A stretch of DNA of 64,000 nucleotides from Sphingomonas sp. QA11 (GCF_028473665.1 NZ_CP098774.1:3872501-3936500); one strand, 5' to 3'. Positions 8,277 through 17,551 are shown, counted from the stretch's first letter. A program made the numbers and translations. The notes: generated from the letters alone by a model not told the origin.

Positions 8277-9728
8277 ATGCACACATCCATTGCATCGGCG
8301 ACCCTGATGTCGGGGATCCTGCTCACGGGGTGCGCGGTCGGCCCCGATTACCGTCGTCCGACGGTTACGGCGCCGCCCGCGTTCATGGGTGACGCCGGGA
8401 TCGCCAGCCGGCAAGCGGCCCAGCCGGCCGACCTTGCGCATTGGTGGGATGGCTTCAACGATCCTCTGCTCAGTAAATTGGTCATCACGGCGCAGGCAGA
8501 TAATCTGGACATCGCGCAGGCCATTGCCCGGGTCCGCCAGTCCAAAGCCAGCCTCAACGCGGCGACGGCGGCGCTCCTTCCCTCGGCTTCGGTTTCGGCA
8601 TCGGCGGGCCACCAGCGAAATTCGGTCGACGCACCGCCCGGCGCCCTCGCCAGCGCCCTCGGGTTCAGCCGTGACTATGACAGCTATGAAGGCGACGTCG
8701 TTGCCAGTTGGGAAGTGGATATCTTCGGCGGGCTCAGGCGCGGGCGCGAGGCGGCCCTTGCCGAGTATCAGGCATCCGGTGCCGCCGCAGTGGCGGCGCG
8801 CCTCGTGGTGGCCGCGCAAGTGGCCGACACCTATGTCACCATCCGGGGCTTGCAGACCCGGCTTGCGATCGCCCGAGAACAGGTGACGACGCAGCAGAAG
8901 CTCGTCGCAACCGTCCAACTCCAATATCGCAAGGGCATCGCGGCCGAACTTCAGCTTCGGCAAGCGGAGGGTGTCCTCTCGCAGGTCCAGGCGACTGTCC
9001 CGGTATTGGAGAGCGCGCTGGATGCGGCGATGAACGCGCTCGACGTCATCATGGGCGCGCAACCGGGAACGTATCGGCCGCAGCTCGATCCGGCGCTCCC
9101 GATCCCGACCGCCCCGTCGATCGCGAATGCGGGCAGTCCGGCCGATTTGTTGCGCCGCCGCCCCGACCTCATCATCGCCGAACGCCGCCTGGCCGCGTCG
9201 AACGCGCGCATCGGCCAAGCGATCTCCGATTATTATCCGAAATTCTCACTGTCCGGTCTGCTCGGCACCGCCAGCACAATCGGGACGGGGGCGCTGTTCA
9301 CGGGCGGCGCGACGCAGGGACAAGGCTTTGCCGGGCTGCGCTGGAGACTGTTCGACTTCGGCCGCATCAACGCGGAGATCAAGGCCGCCAGGGGCGCCAA
9401 CGCCGAAGCGCTGGCCGCTTATCGCCTGACTGTCCTGCGCGCGTCCGAGGATGTCGAGGATTCGTTCTCGGCACTGGTCAAGCGCGAGCAGCAGGAGAAT
9501 GTGCTGGCGGGCGGGGAGAAATCGCTCACGCGGGCACGCCATGCCTCCGATGCCGCGTACAAGGGCGGGGTCGTGAGCCTGATCGAGGTCCTCGACGCGG
9601 ATACCCGGCTTCTTCAGACACGCGACCAGCGGGCGCAGGCGCGGACCGAGGCGGCGCGCGCCGCAATTTCATCGTTTCGGGCGCTCGGCGGTGGCTGGAA
9701 CCCCCCGACACAGGTGGCGCTGAGGTAG
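8277..9728 (+). CDS. Outer-membrane efflux factor, NodT/TolC-type lipoprotein
   Basis: A 483-residue outer-membrane channel subunit. The N-terminus carries a lipoprotein signal with lipobox LTGC followed by AVGPDYRRP, a hallmark of NodT-type outer-membrane factors. Two copies of the helical OEP repeat follow, including RRRPDLIIAERRLAASNARI in the second half. I prefer ATG 8277, next to the signal peptide, over ATG 8244, which lies inside the operator. It is divergent from tetR and the pump genes; the three subunits together form a complete envelope-spanning efflux pump. Confidence 0.92.
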   Translation: MHTSIASATLMSGILLTGCAVGPDYRRPTVTAPPAFMGDAGIASRQAAQPADLAHWWDGFNDPLLSKLVITAQADNLDIAQAIARVRQSKASLNAATAALLPSASVSASAGHQRNSVDAPPGALASALGFSRDYDSYEGDVVASWEVDIFGGLRRGREAALAEYQASGAAAVAARLVVAAQVADTYVTIRGLQTRLAIAREQVTTQQKLVATVQLQYRKGIAAELQLRQAEGVLSQVQATVPVLESALDAAMNALDVIMGAQPGTYRPQLDPALPIPTAPSIANAGSPADLLRRRPDLIIAERRLAASNARIGQAISDYYPKFSLSGLLGTASTIGTGALFTGGATQGQGFAGLRWRLFDFGRINAEIKAARGANAEALAAYRLTVLRASEDVEDSFSALVKREQQENVLAGGEKSLTRARHASDAAYKGGVVSLIEVLDADTRLLQTRDQRAQARTEAARAAISSFRALGGGWNPPTQVALR

Positions 9729-9989
9729 ATACGCCACCTCGGGAAATTTGCCGAAACGACGGCTCTCAGGCTTGCCGTCGCTCTGCCTGAGCGACTGGAG
9801 GGTGGCGCAATGCTCATCGTTCGCCCGGAAATTCGCGCGGCCGCTTTTGTCAGGAGCAGCCGATTTGAGGCTCGTGAGCGAACGTCCGAAAATGGGTCGC
9901 AATCTGCCTATCAAATATCGCGAAGCCATCGCTCGAACGACATCGGGCGCTGAGCGACATGACGAATGCCGCATGACACCCGCCTGCGC

Positions 9990-10373
9990 ACAACCCATCG
10001 GAATACCGATGGGCGAGGGCTGCTGCTCGAACCCCACCCGGCCGACGTGCAGGATCGCGACGCTGCCGGTCCCGTGCTCCAAGCCTCCCGGCCGATGTTC
10101 CCCTTCATCGAGAAGCTGTTCGCAGACACTGCCTATGATCATCAGCGTGTCAGCGGCGCCACCACCCTCACCGTTGAAATCGTGCGCAAAATCGCTGGTC
10201 AGGTCGGCTTCGTCGTCCTGCCGCGACGATGGGTCGTCGAGCGCTTCTTCGCCTGGATCAACCGGAACCGACGCCTCGCAAAAGACGTCGAGGCCTCTCT
10301 CAACTCCGCCAGAGCCTTCCTCTACACCGCCTCAATCATGCTCCTCGTCCGGAGGCTCGCTCGCTCAACATGA
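9990..10373 (+). pseudogene. IS5-family transposase, C-terminal remnant
   Basis: From about 9996 the plus strand encodes NTDGRGLLLEPHPADVQDRD, then FPFIEKLFADTAYDHQRV and LPRRWVVERFFAWINRNRRL, the middle and end of an IS5-family (IS1031-like) transposase. The N-terminal third, with the first catalytic Asp, is absent; the bases between the outer-membrane factor gene and this point give no recognisable transposase. It differs in sequence from the remnants at 1755 and 13106, so it is an independent insertion. Confidence 0.75.
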
Positions 10374-10789
10374 CTTCTCGGACGGACTCTTAGATGCGCA
10401 AATCGGCACTTCAGTGCCTCCCCCGTTGCGCGGCGAGAATGTTTGACGCAGCCTTGCCCTTGGCGGGCAGACCATCACAAAAGGATGGAATGCCATGAAC
10501 GACTCGACCTGAGCAAAGCGGGGTACCGCTTCAATAGTGGCAGGAATAGAGCCTGCAGGCGTGATGGAAAAGCAACACTGGGACAAAAGTTGAGCTGAAG
10601 ACATTCGACGATAATTCTCCGCCAACTTACGCCAGCTTCCGCCACAGTCCGACCTCGTCCGCCAGTATTTGCCGGCGCTTGTACGCCCGAGCCCAACAGC
10701 GCCCAACACGCCCCTTGTCTGGGACCCAAGGCTATTGGATGCAGGTTCCACGGGGGCGTTTGCAAACACGTGACTTGAGAGACACGCCC
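10374..10789. other. Non-coding stretch between IS remnant and AlpA fragment
   Basis: These 416 bases hold no reading frame that I can support. The stretch probably contains the outer end of the IS5 remnant and the upstream region of the AlpA-like fragment. I found no tRNA or obvious attachment site. Confidence 0.4.
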
Positions 10790-10930
10790 ATGTCCAACCC
10801 TGATCGTATCATTCGTTTGAAGACCGTGCTCGACCGCACAGGCCTTTCCCGCACGACCCTGTATCGCAAGATGGCCGACGGCACCTTTCCCGACAAGGTG
10901 CGGATCAGCATCCACGGCGCCGGCTGGCAC
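10790..10930 (+). pseudogene. AlpA-type excisionase/regulator, N-terminal fragment
   Basis: ATG 10790 opens MSNPDRIIRLKTVLDRTGLS, then TLYRKMADGTFP and VRISIHGAGWHES, the DNA-binding half of an AlpA-family regulator used by integrative elements. Normally a WxxxEVxxW helix and a short tail follow. Here the match stops near 10930 and the sequence passes out of frame into a HigA-like antitoxin. The gene is therefore cut off, and the join looks like a deletion scar. Confidence 0.7.
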
Positions 10931-11162
10931 GAGTCTGCTGGATGCGCCAGACCCGATCGAGGCGATCCGCTTCCGAATGGAGCAGCAGGGTATCAGCCGG
11001 AAGGACCTCGAACCGATGATCGGCACGCGCGGGCGCGTCTCCGAAGTGATGAACCGCAAGCGCGGCCTGACGATCGAGATGATCCGTCGCTTGCATGAGG
11101 GACTGGGCATTTCCGCCGATGTGCTGATTCAGCCCATTCGTCCGGAGCGTGCCGCCGCCTGA
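10928..11162 (+). pseudogene. HigA-like antitoxin / HTH protein, C-terminal fragment
   Basis: The frame that ends at 11162 reads SLLDAPDPIEAIRFRMEQQG, then DLEPMIGTRGRVSEVMNRKR and a helix-turn-helix tail, the DNA-binding end of a HigA-type antitoxin. Its N-terminal part and the partner toxin are missing, replaced by the AlpA fragment in another frame. A short product from ATG 10977 (61 residues) could still be made and would keep the DNA-binding domain. It ends 25 bases before the recombinase start, whose ribosome site is independent. Confidence 0.65.
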
Positions 11163-11187
11163 GAGACCGGCAACAGGAGAGCATCCC

Positions 11188-13005
11188 ATGACCCGCGCCG
11201 CATTATATGCCCGATACTCTTCAGACCAGCAGAGCGCATCGTCGATCGACGACCAGTTGCGCATCTGCCGGGAACAGGCCGCGCGCGAGGACTGGCAAGT
11301 CGTCGGCATTTACAAGGATGCGGCGATCTCGGGAGCGAGCGTTTCCCTCCGCCCCGGTATCCAGGCGCTGTTGCAGGACGCCCAGGCAGGCAAGTTTGAT
11401 GTGGTGCTGGCGGAAGCTCTGGATCGCGTCTCGCGCGATCAAGCCGATGTGGCGACGCTCTACAAGCATCTGCAGTTCGCCGGCGTGAAGATCGTCACCC
11501 TGGCCGAAGGCGAGATCTCGGAACTGCATGTCGGCCTCAAGGGCACGATGAACGCGCTGTTCCTGAAGGATCTCGCGAACAAGACGCGCCGGGGGCTGCG
11601 CGGTCGGATCGAGAAGGGCAAGGCCGGCGGGGGCCTTTGCTATGGCTATGACGTCTTGAAGCGGCTCGATCTCAATGGCGAGCCAGTACGCGGCGAACGG
11701 ACCATCAACGCGGCCGAAGCCGAGGCCGTCCGTCACATCTTCCCCGACTTCGCCAACGGGTTGAGCCCACAGGCTATTATCGAGCGCCTAAACGCAGGCG
11801 GCATCGCCGGCCCCGGCGGCAAGCTGTGGAGCGCGACCACGATTCGCGGCCATGTGAAGCGCGGCACCGGCCTGCTCAACAACGAGCTCTATATCGGCAA
11901 GCTCGTGTGGAATCGGCAGCGCTACATCAAGGATCCGCGCACCGGTAAACGCGTATCGCGCGTCAATCCCGCTTCCGAATGGATCACGACCGACGTACCC
12001 GAGCTGCGCATCATCGATGACGCGTTGTGGCAGGCGGTGAAGGCGCGCCAGGAGATCATCACCACGCAGTTCGCCAACGCCATCGCCGCTACCCGCGCCA
12101 GCTTCCAGCTAAACGCGACGCATCGCCCCAAATCACTCCTGTCTGGGCTGGTGAGCTGCGGCTGCTGCGGCGGACCCTATGCCCTGCGCCTGAAGGCTCG
12201 CTTCGCCTGCTCTAACCGCGTCGATACCAGGAGCTGTGACAACGGCCATTCCATCACGCGCACAGAGTTGGAGGCGCGCGTCCTCGACGGCCTGCGCGAC
12301 AAGCTGATGGCGCCGGATATCGCGGCGGAAGCGGTCCGCGCCTATGTCGATGAGACCAACCGGCTCAACCACCAGCGCCGCGCGGCGAGCACAGCGGACA
12401 AGGCCGACATGGAGAGGGTCAGCAAGGCCATCAGGGGCCTCGTCACCATGGTGGAGGACGGTCAGGGCACACGCACGCTCATTGAGCGCCTTCGCGATCT
12501 TGAGAGCCAGGAAGATGCGATCCGTGCGCGGACGGATGCGGCGCCGATCGACGCACCCGATATTCACCCGAACATCGCCGAGATTTACCGGAAGAAGGTC
12601 GAGCGGCTTGCGGAAGCGCTCAACCATCCGGCCGAGCGCGATGAGGCGGCGGACGCGATCCGGGGACTGATCGAGCGCGTGACGCTGACCCCGGGCGCGA
12701 AGCGCGGCGAGGTCAATGCGGTGCTCCATGGCGAGTTCGGGACCATATTGGAATGGATGGAACGTCGCGGAGATGGCGCTGGTGCCAAAACAGCAACAGC
12801 CCTCGCCGGAGGACCGGAGAGGGCTGTTATGCGTTCGATGGTTGCGGGGACACGCAACCAACGATACCGGCGCAACAAAAGCGGCGACCCCGAAGGATCG
12901 CCGGTATCGTTGGTTGCGGGAGCACACAACCAACGATGCTTGCGGAATTCGTTCACTCGACTGTTCGAGATGCATATTCCAAAATTGACTGCAGGCCTGC
13001 GGTAA
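11188..13005 (+). CDS. Large serine recombinase (site-specific integrase)
   Basis: A 605-residue large serine recombinase. The catalytic domain opens AALYARYSSDQQSASSIDDQ with the nucleophilic serine in YSSD, followed by the Arg-containing stretch EALDRVSRDQADVATLYKHL. A Recombinase domain (about 165-280) and a zinc beta-ribbon (CGCCGG, then CSNR and CDNG) precede a coiled coil. AGGAGA lies eight bases before ATG 11188. Such enzymes integrate or excise elements between attB and attP. The last 65-70 residues are encoded by consecutive hairpins (12795-12935), so the reading frame may extend past the ancestral stop. It is the only apparently intact recombinase here and could be the integrase of a decayed element. 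Confidence 0.9.
   Translation: MTRAALYARYSSDQQSASSIDDQLRICREQAAREDWQVVGIYKDAAISGASVSLRPGIQALLQDAQAGKFDVVLAEALDRVSRDQADVATLYKHLQFAGVKIVTLAEGEISELHVGLKGTMNALFLKDLANKTRRGLRGRIEKGKAGGGLCYGYDVLKRLDLNGEPVRGERTINAAEAEAVRHIFPDFANGLSPQAIIERLNAGGIAGPGGKLWSATTIRGHVKRGTGLLNNELYIGKLVWNRQRYIKDPRTGKRVSRVNPASEWITTDVPELRIIDDALWQAVKARQEIITTQFANAIAATRASFQLNATHRPKSLLSGLVSCGCCGGPYALRLKARFACSNRVDTRSCDNGHSITRTELEARVLDGLRDKLMAPDIAAEAVRAYVDETNRLNHQRRAASTADKADMERVSKAIRGLVTMVEDGQGTRTLIERLRDLESQEDAIRARTDAAPIDAPDIHPNIAEIYRKKVERLAEALNHPAERDEAADAIRGLIERVTLTPGAKRGEVNAVLHGEFGTILEWMERRGDGAGAKTATALAGGPERAVMRSMVAGTRNQRYRRNKSGDPEGSPVSLVAGAHNQRCLRNSFTRLFEMHIPKLTAGLR
12795..12935. repeat. Cluster of nested inverted repeats in the recombinase 3' end
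   Basis: Four structures overlap. AACAGCCCTC and GAGGGCTGTT (12795-12804, 12819-12828) form a ten-base stem. TGGTTGCG and CGCAACCA (12839-12846, 12853-12860) form a hairpin. CGCAACCAACGATACCGGCG (12853-12872) is repeated inverted and exactly at 12899-12918, with a 26-base loop. CGTTGGTTG and CAACCAACG (12908-12916, 12927-12935) form a further hairpin. The last three are mutually exclusive folds of related sequence. They may be terminators, a mobile palindromic unit or an attachment-related structure. Confidence 0.75.
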
Positions 13006-13105
13006 GCTTCACGTCGGCCCTCGAGCCATTTGAGTATTGCGTCGGGATTGCTGCCTAACCGCGCGATACCAGCAGGTGCCGATGATCTGCGCCAGATCGT
13101 CAGCG

Positions 13106-13249
13106 CAGCCGCGTCGAGCAACTCTTCAATAAGCTCGAAAACTGGGCCGAATTGCCACCCGCTACGACAAAACCAAAGAGTCCTATCTCGGCTTTGCCAC
13201 CATCGCTTCAGCTTGGCTCTGGATGCCCTTTGTCCACGATGACAGCTAG
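13106..13249 (+). pseudogene. IS5-family transposase, frameshifted C-terminal scrap
   Basis: One frame reads SRVEQLFNKLENW, the next ATRYDKTKESYLGFATIASA and then LWMPFVHDDS with a TAG stop at 13247-13249. This is the usual end of another IS5-family transposase, with a one-base frameshift after the NW. The stop overlaps the stop codon of the CitMHS gene on the opposite strand, so this insertion defines the right border of the scar next to the catabolic operon. Confidence 0.7.
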
Positions 13250-14577
13250 TGGAAGAGCGGTATGGCGCCAAATAGGAGCGCGGCGGTAATCAGGATTAAA
13301 CACAGACCAAGTGAGTAACGAATGGCAAACCGCTGGAAGTCCGCAAGCTCGATGCCGAGGATCGCGCATTTGAGGTAGACTGCGGGGACGAGCGGGCTGA
13401 GGCCGTGGACAGGTTGCCCCAGGAGCGATGCACGTCCGATCTCCTCGGCCGATATGCCATACGCCGCGCCGGCTTCTGCAATCACCGGAAGGACGCCGAA
13501 GTAAAAGGCGTCGCTCGACAGGAAGAAGTTCATCGGAATGCTGATCAGCGCGGTGATTAGCGCCAGATAGGGGCCGCTGGCGTCCGGAAGGCTGAGAATG
13601 ACCGCCTTTGCCATCCCCGCCGTCATACCCGTACCCGACATGATCCCGGTGAAGGCGCCGGCGGCGAGTACGAGCAGCGCCACGCTGAGCGCGTTGCCCG
13701 CATGCGCCATGATGCGTTTACGCTGATCCGGAAGACCCGGATAATTGATGACGAGCGCCAGCGAGAAACCGACCATGAACGTTACCGGCAAGGGGGCCAA
13801 GTGGAGCACGACGCATGCCATGACCACCGCCGTCAATCCGAAATTCACGAGCAATAGCTTTGGCCTCAGCGCATTCTCATCGATGACGAACACCTCGCCC
13901 AATGGCGCCTGCGACGCGTCGGTCGCGGTCACATAGCTGCCGCAGGCCGTCGGCCCACCGTCCGCCAATCGTCGATATTCCCGTCCGCCGAGCCACCACG
14001 CTAGCGCGAAAACCGACAGCAGTCCGGTCGCGAGCACGGGCAGCATTGGGAGGAAAAGCGTGTTAGGATCGATCCTCAGGGTCGCGGCAATCTTGGCAAC
14101 CGGCCCACCCCAAGGTGTCATGTTCATGATGATGAAGCTCAGGCTGCCGATGACGGCGTAGACCATGATGTCCATCTGAAGGCGCCGATAGACCGGCAGG
14201 ATCGACGATGCGCCAACCAGCGTCGTCGTCGTCCCGTCGCCATCGAGGCCGACCGTGCTCGCGATCGCCGCCTGCCCGATCGTTGCCCGGCGAGGATCGC
14301 TACCGACCCATCGCACAATCGCCCCGACGAGAGGCTTGAACAGGCCGGCATCGATCATCAGGCCGAAATACAGAATGGCGAAGACGAGCAAAATACCAGT
14401 AGGGGCGACCTGCTTGATGCCTTCAAGCATCATCGCTGGCGTACGAGTCCCTGCTCCCGCCAACAGCGCGAACGCGATCGGCACGAGGATGAGGGCGGCC
14501 ACGGCGGTGACCCGCCTGGTCATGACGACGACGGTCAAAACGATGACCATCAGGAATCCAAGGACCGCAATTGACAT
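13246..14577 (-). CDS. CitMHS-family citrate/tricarboxylate:cation symporter
   Basis: A 443-residue inner-membrane transporter of the CitMHS family, which takes up citrate or related carboxylates as metal or proton complexes. It has about eleven hydrophobic segments and the family motifs DGDGTTTTLVGASSILPVY (about residue 110) and MTPWGGPVAK (about 155). AAGGA lies seven bases before ATG 14577. It is the last gene of the long leftward operon and suggests that the substrate of that operon is a tri- or dicarboxylate. Its stop touches an IS5 remnant on the other strand, but the C-terminus looks normal. Confidence 0.88.
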   Translation of the reverse strand: MSIAVLGFLMVIVLTVVVMTRRVTAVAALILVPIAFALLAGAGTRTPAMMLEGIKQVAPTGILLVFAILYFGLMIDAGLFKPLVGAIVRWVGSDPRRATIGQAAIASTVGLDGDGTTTTLVGASSILPVYRRLQMDIMVYAVIGSLSFIIMNMTPWGGPVAKIAATLRIDPNTLFLPMLPVLATGLLSVFALAWWLGGREYRRLADGGPTACGSYVTATDASQAPLGEVFVIDENALRPKLLLVNFGLTAVVMACVVLHLAPLPVTFMVGFSLALVINYPGLPDQRKRIMAHAGNALSVALLVLAAGAFTGIMSGTGMTAGMAKAVILSLPDASGPYLALITALISIPMNFFLSSDAFYFGVLPVIAEAGAAYGISAEEIGRASLLGQPVHGLSPLVPAVYLKCAILGIELADFQRFAIRYSLGLCLILITAALLFGAIPLFH

Positions 14578-14649
14578 CGATTATCCTTCAGGCGTCCGGT
14601 CTTCGGCAGAGCGCGGACGAGAGCGACAGCACGCCGGGACCATTCAGTC

Positions 14650-15795
14650 TTACCCCCCGCGCTTGATGGTTTCTCGAGCGATGATGAGCTGCTGAATCTG
14701 GCTCGTGCCCTCGTAGATCCGGAACAAACGCACGTCGCGATAGAGCCTCTCGATACCGTAGTCAGCGATGTACCCGGCCCCGCCAAAAATCTGCACAGCG
14801 CGGTCGGCCACACGACCAACCATCTCGCTCGCGAAATACTTCGCAGCGGCGGAACCCATCACGACGTCCGTGCCTTCATCCTTGGCCGCAGCCGTCTCCA
14901 GCACAAGCGCACGGGCGGCCAGCGATTCCGTCTTTGAGTCGGCGATCATAGCTTGAATAAGCTGGTGCTCGGCGATCGGCTTGCCGAACTGCTGGCGTTC
15001 GCTGGCGTAACCTACACAGTCCGCGATGAGACGCTCGGCCAGGCCGACACATACCGCAGCGAGGTGAAGACGGCCGCGGTCGAGCACGCGCATCGCGATC
15101 TTGAAACCTTCGCCCTCGGCGCCGATCCGGTTCTCGACCGGCACAGGAACATCGTCGAGATTCACATCGGCGACCTTCGCGCCTTTCTGGCCCATCTTGC
15201 GTTCGGGATCGCCGACCATGACGCCGGGGAGAGACCTGGGCACGAGGAATGCTGAGACGCCGCGAGCGCCGGGTTCATCGCCCGTGCGGGCCATCACCGT
15301 GAACAGGTCGGCGCGGTCGGCGTTCGTGATGTAACGCTTTGTCCCGCTCAGTCGGTAGACATCACCATCCCGTACGGCGCGCGTCTTCACGGCGCCGCTG
15401 TCGGACCCAACGTCAGGCTCGGTCAGCGCAAAGCTGGTGATGATCTCGCCGCTCGCGATCCGGGGGAGCCAGTACGCCTTCTGATCGTCATTGCCTGCCA
15501 TCACCAGGCCCTGGCTCCCGATTCCGACGTTGGTGCCGAAATTCGAGCGGAAGGCGGGCGTGGTCCGCCCCAGTTCGATCGCGACCTTCGCTTCCTCGAG
15601 CATGGTCAAACCGAGGCCGCCGTACTCCTCGGCGATCGAGAGCCCGAACAGCCCCATTGCCCGCATCTCATCGACGACGTCCGCCGGAACAGCGTCGTCC
15701 CGCTCGACCTGCGCCTCGAGCGGACGAAGGCGCTCGGCCACGAACCGGCGCACGGCGTCGATCAGCGCGTCGAAGGTTTCTGGATCGAGGCTCAT
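14650..15795 (-). CDS. Acyl-CoA dehydrogenase
   Basis: A 381-residue FAD-dependent acyl-CoA dehydrogenase that would introduce an alpha,beta double bond in an acyl-CoA and pass electrons to ETF. The FAD/substrate motif FALTEPDVGSD, the domain RQQFGKPIAEHQLIQAMIAD and the end motif RIYEGTSQIQ are present; the Glu in YEGT is the usual catalytic base. GGAG precedes the ATG, which overlaps the stop of the CoA-transferase gene by four bases, indicating coupling. Together the two suggest that a free acid is activated by CoA transfer and then desaturated. The chain length or branching cannot be read by eye. Confidence 0.9.
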   Translation of the reverse strand: MSLDPETFDALIDAVRRFVAERLRPLEAQVERDDAVPADVVDEMRAMGLFGLSIAEEYGGLGLTMLEEAKVAIELGRTTPAFRSNFGTNVGIGSQGLVMAGNDDQKAYWLPRIASGEIITSFALTEPDVGSDSGAVKTRAVRDGDVYRLSGTKRYITNADRADLFTVMARTGDEPGARGVSAFLVPRSLPGVMVGDPERKMGQKGAKVADVNLDDVPVPVENRIGAEGEGFKIAMRVLDRGRLHLAAVCVGLAERLIADCVGYASERQQFGKPIAEHQLIQAMIADSKTESLAARALVLETAAAKDEGTDVVMGSAAAKYFASEMVGRVADRAVQIFGGAGYIADYGIERLYRDVRLFRIYEGTSQIQQLIIARETIKRGG

Positions 15796-16937
15796 GGGTC
15801 GCTCCTGCAGGCGAGTGGCGGACTGGCGCCTGCGGACACCATTCTGACTGCATCGATCACGATCGGGCTGGCGACACCTGGAATTCCGTCGCGTTCGATG
15901 CGCATTCCGCGACTGCGGACGTGTTCATCGGCGAACGCCTCGGCCACGGTATTGATAGATCCCGCGGGAACACCCGCCGCCTCCAGCTTTTTGGCAAGCT
16001 GCGCCTTGGTCCAGGATCGCGTTGCGGCCTCCAACAGCGGAATCAATTCCAGCCGGTTCGTCACGCGCGCAGGATTGGTGGCGAACCGGGGATCGGTTCC
16101 AAGCCCCAGTCCCAGCACGTCGCAGAAGCGGCGGAACTGACTGTCGTTCCCAACCGCGATGACCAGTGCCCCGTCCGCTGCTGGAAAAGACTGGTACGGT
16201 GACAGATTGGCGTGGCCGTTCCCCATCCGGTGCGGCACCCGACCCGAGGTCATCCAGTTGAGTGCCTGGTTGGCGAGCACCGCGACCTGCACGTCCAAAA
16301 GCGACATGTCGACATGCGAACCCCGGCCAGTCTCGTTCCGGAGCCGCAGCGCAGCCATGATCCCCACGGCTGAATAGACTCCGGTGAAGATGTCCGCGGC
16401 GGCGATCCCCGCCTTCTGCGGGGGACCGTCGGGCTCCCCCGTCATCGACATCAGCCCGCCCATTCCCTGGATGATGAAATCATATCCGGGACGATGGCTG
16501 TAAGGACCGGTCTGCCCGAAGCCCGTGATCGAGCAGCTGATCAGCCGAGGATAGTCCCCTCGCAACGAGGCGTGGTCGAGGCCGTATCGGGCAAGGTCGC
16601 CCACTTTGAAATTTTCGATCAGGACATCGGCGTCGTCGAGCAACGCGCGCACTGCCGCCTGACCGTCCGGCGTGGAGATGTCGATCGCGACGCCCCGCTT
16701 CCCGCGGTTTGTCGAATGATAGAAGGCCGCGCCCAGATCGTTGCCGTCGGCGTCGCGCACAAACGGCGGCCCCCATTGGCGGGTATCGTCGCCCTCGCCG
16801 GGCTTCTCGACCTTGACTACCTCGGCGCCGAGGTCGGCCAACAGCTGACCGCACCACGGCCCGGCGAGAATGCGGGCCAGTTCGACGACCTTTATCCCCG
16901 CGAGCGGTGCAGTTCCGTTCGATTCGTTCGCGCTCAT
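15792..16937 (-). CDS. CaiB/BaiF (class III) CoA-transferase
   Basis: A 381-residue class III CoA-transferase, which moves CoA between carboxylic acids through a mixed anhydride on an aspartate. The N-terminal PLAGIKVVELARILAGPWCG, GAEVVKVEKPGEGDDTR and the block SYDFIIQGMGGLMSMTG-like (GYDFIIQGMGGLMSMTGEPD) are typical; the catalytic Asp is expected in the LIENFKVGDL to YPRLISCSITGFG region. ATG 16937 is chosen because it overlaps the leuD-like stop by four bases; the longer frame to 16988 would lie inside that gene. Members act on oxalate, itaconate, mesaconate, succinate and carnitine, so with these neighbours a dicarboxylate is plausible. Confidence 0.9.
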   Translation of the reverse strand: MSANESNGTAPLAGIKVVELARILAGPWCGQLLADLGAEVVKVEKPGEGDDTRQWGPPFVRDADGNDLGAAFYHSTNRGKRGVAIDISTPDGQAAVRALLDDADVLIENFKVGDLARYGLDHASLRGDYPRLISCSITGFGQTGPYSHRPGYDFIIQGMGGLMSMTGEPDGPPQKAGIAAADIFTGVYSAVGIMAALRLRNETGRGSHVDMSLLDVQVAVLANQALNWMTSGRVPHRMGNGHANLSPYQSFPAADGALVIAVGNDSQFRRFCDVLGLGLGTDPRFATNPARVTNRLELIPLLEAATRSWTKAQLAKKLEAAGVPAGSINTVAEAFADEHVRSRGMRIERDGIPGVASPIVIDAVRMVSAGASPPLACRSDP

Positions 16938-17551
16938 TTCTGGACGCCCCAGATCCATGGCCGCCGGGACCGGTCGTCGATCTGCCAAGCCTGAATGACA
17001 TCGCCATCACGCAGCGTCAGACCGATGTCGTCCAATCCTGCGAGCAGCGCGTCCCGGCGCTGCGCATCGATCTCGAAGCGCAGCGCCGGGACGTCGGGCG
17101 ACCGAACTTCGCAACGTTCGAGATCGACCTCGAACAAGCTCGGAATCCTCGCCGTCTCCATCAGTACGAGCACCGAGGCTTCGGGCAGGCGTATCGGCAA
17201 GAGGCCGTTCTGGAAGCAGTTGGCGTAGAAGATGTCCCCGAATGACGCTGAGATCACACAACGGATACCCGCCCCCTGCAGCGCCGTGACGGCGGCCTCG
17301 CGCGACGACCCGCACCCGAAATTTGGACCGGCAATCAGGATGGGTGCGTTTCTGAAACTGGCGGCGTTCAAGACGAAGTCCGTGTTCTCGGTTCCGTCTG
17401 GAAGATACCGCAACGCCTCGAAGGCCCAATGCCCGATCTGAGCCGGATCACCAGCCGTAAGACGCTCGATGCGGATGATCACGTCAGTGTCGACGTTGGC
17501 CAACTCCAGCGGAGCGGCGACGCCAGCGACGATGCGAACGGGGTCGAACAT
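16934..17551 (-). CDS. LeuD-like hydro-lyase, small subunit
   Basis: A 205-residue swivel-domain subunit of the aconitase superfamily, with LELANVDTDVIIRIERLT, the substrate motif GPNFGCGSSREAAVTAL and GDIFYANCFQNGLLPIRL. It is the partner of the large subunit at 17552, whose stop is immediately before this ATG. In leucine synthesis such a pair isomerises isopropylmalate, while in other pathways it hydrates dimethylmaleate or methyl-branched aconitates. No leuB or leuA is nearby and the neighbours are catabolic, so a role other than leucine biosynthesis is likely; this is inference. Confidence 0.85.
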   Translation of the reverse strand: MFDPVRIVAGVAAPLELANVDTDVIIRIERLTAGDPAQIGHWAFEALRYLPDGTENTDFVLNAASFRNAPILIAGPNFGCGSSREAAVTALQGAGIRCVISASFGDIFYANCFQNGLLPIRLPEASVLVLMETARIPSLFEVDLERCEVRSPDVPALRFEIDAQRRDALLAGLDDIGLTLRDGDVIQAWQIDDRSRRPWIWGVQK

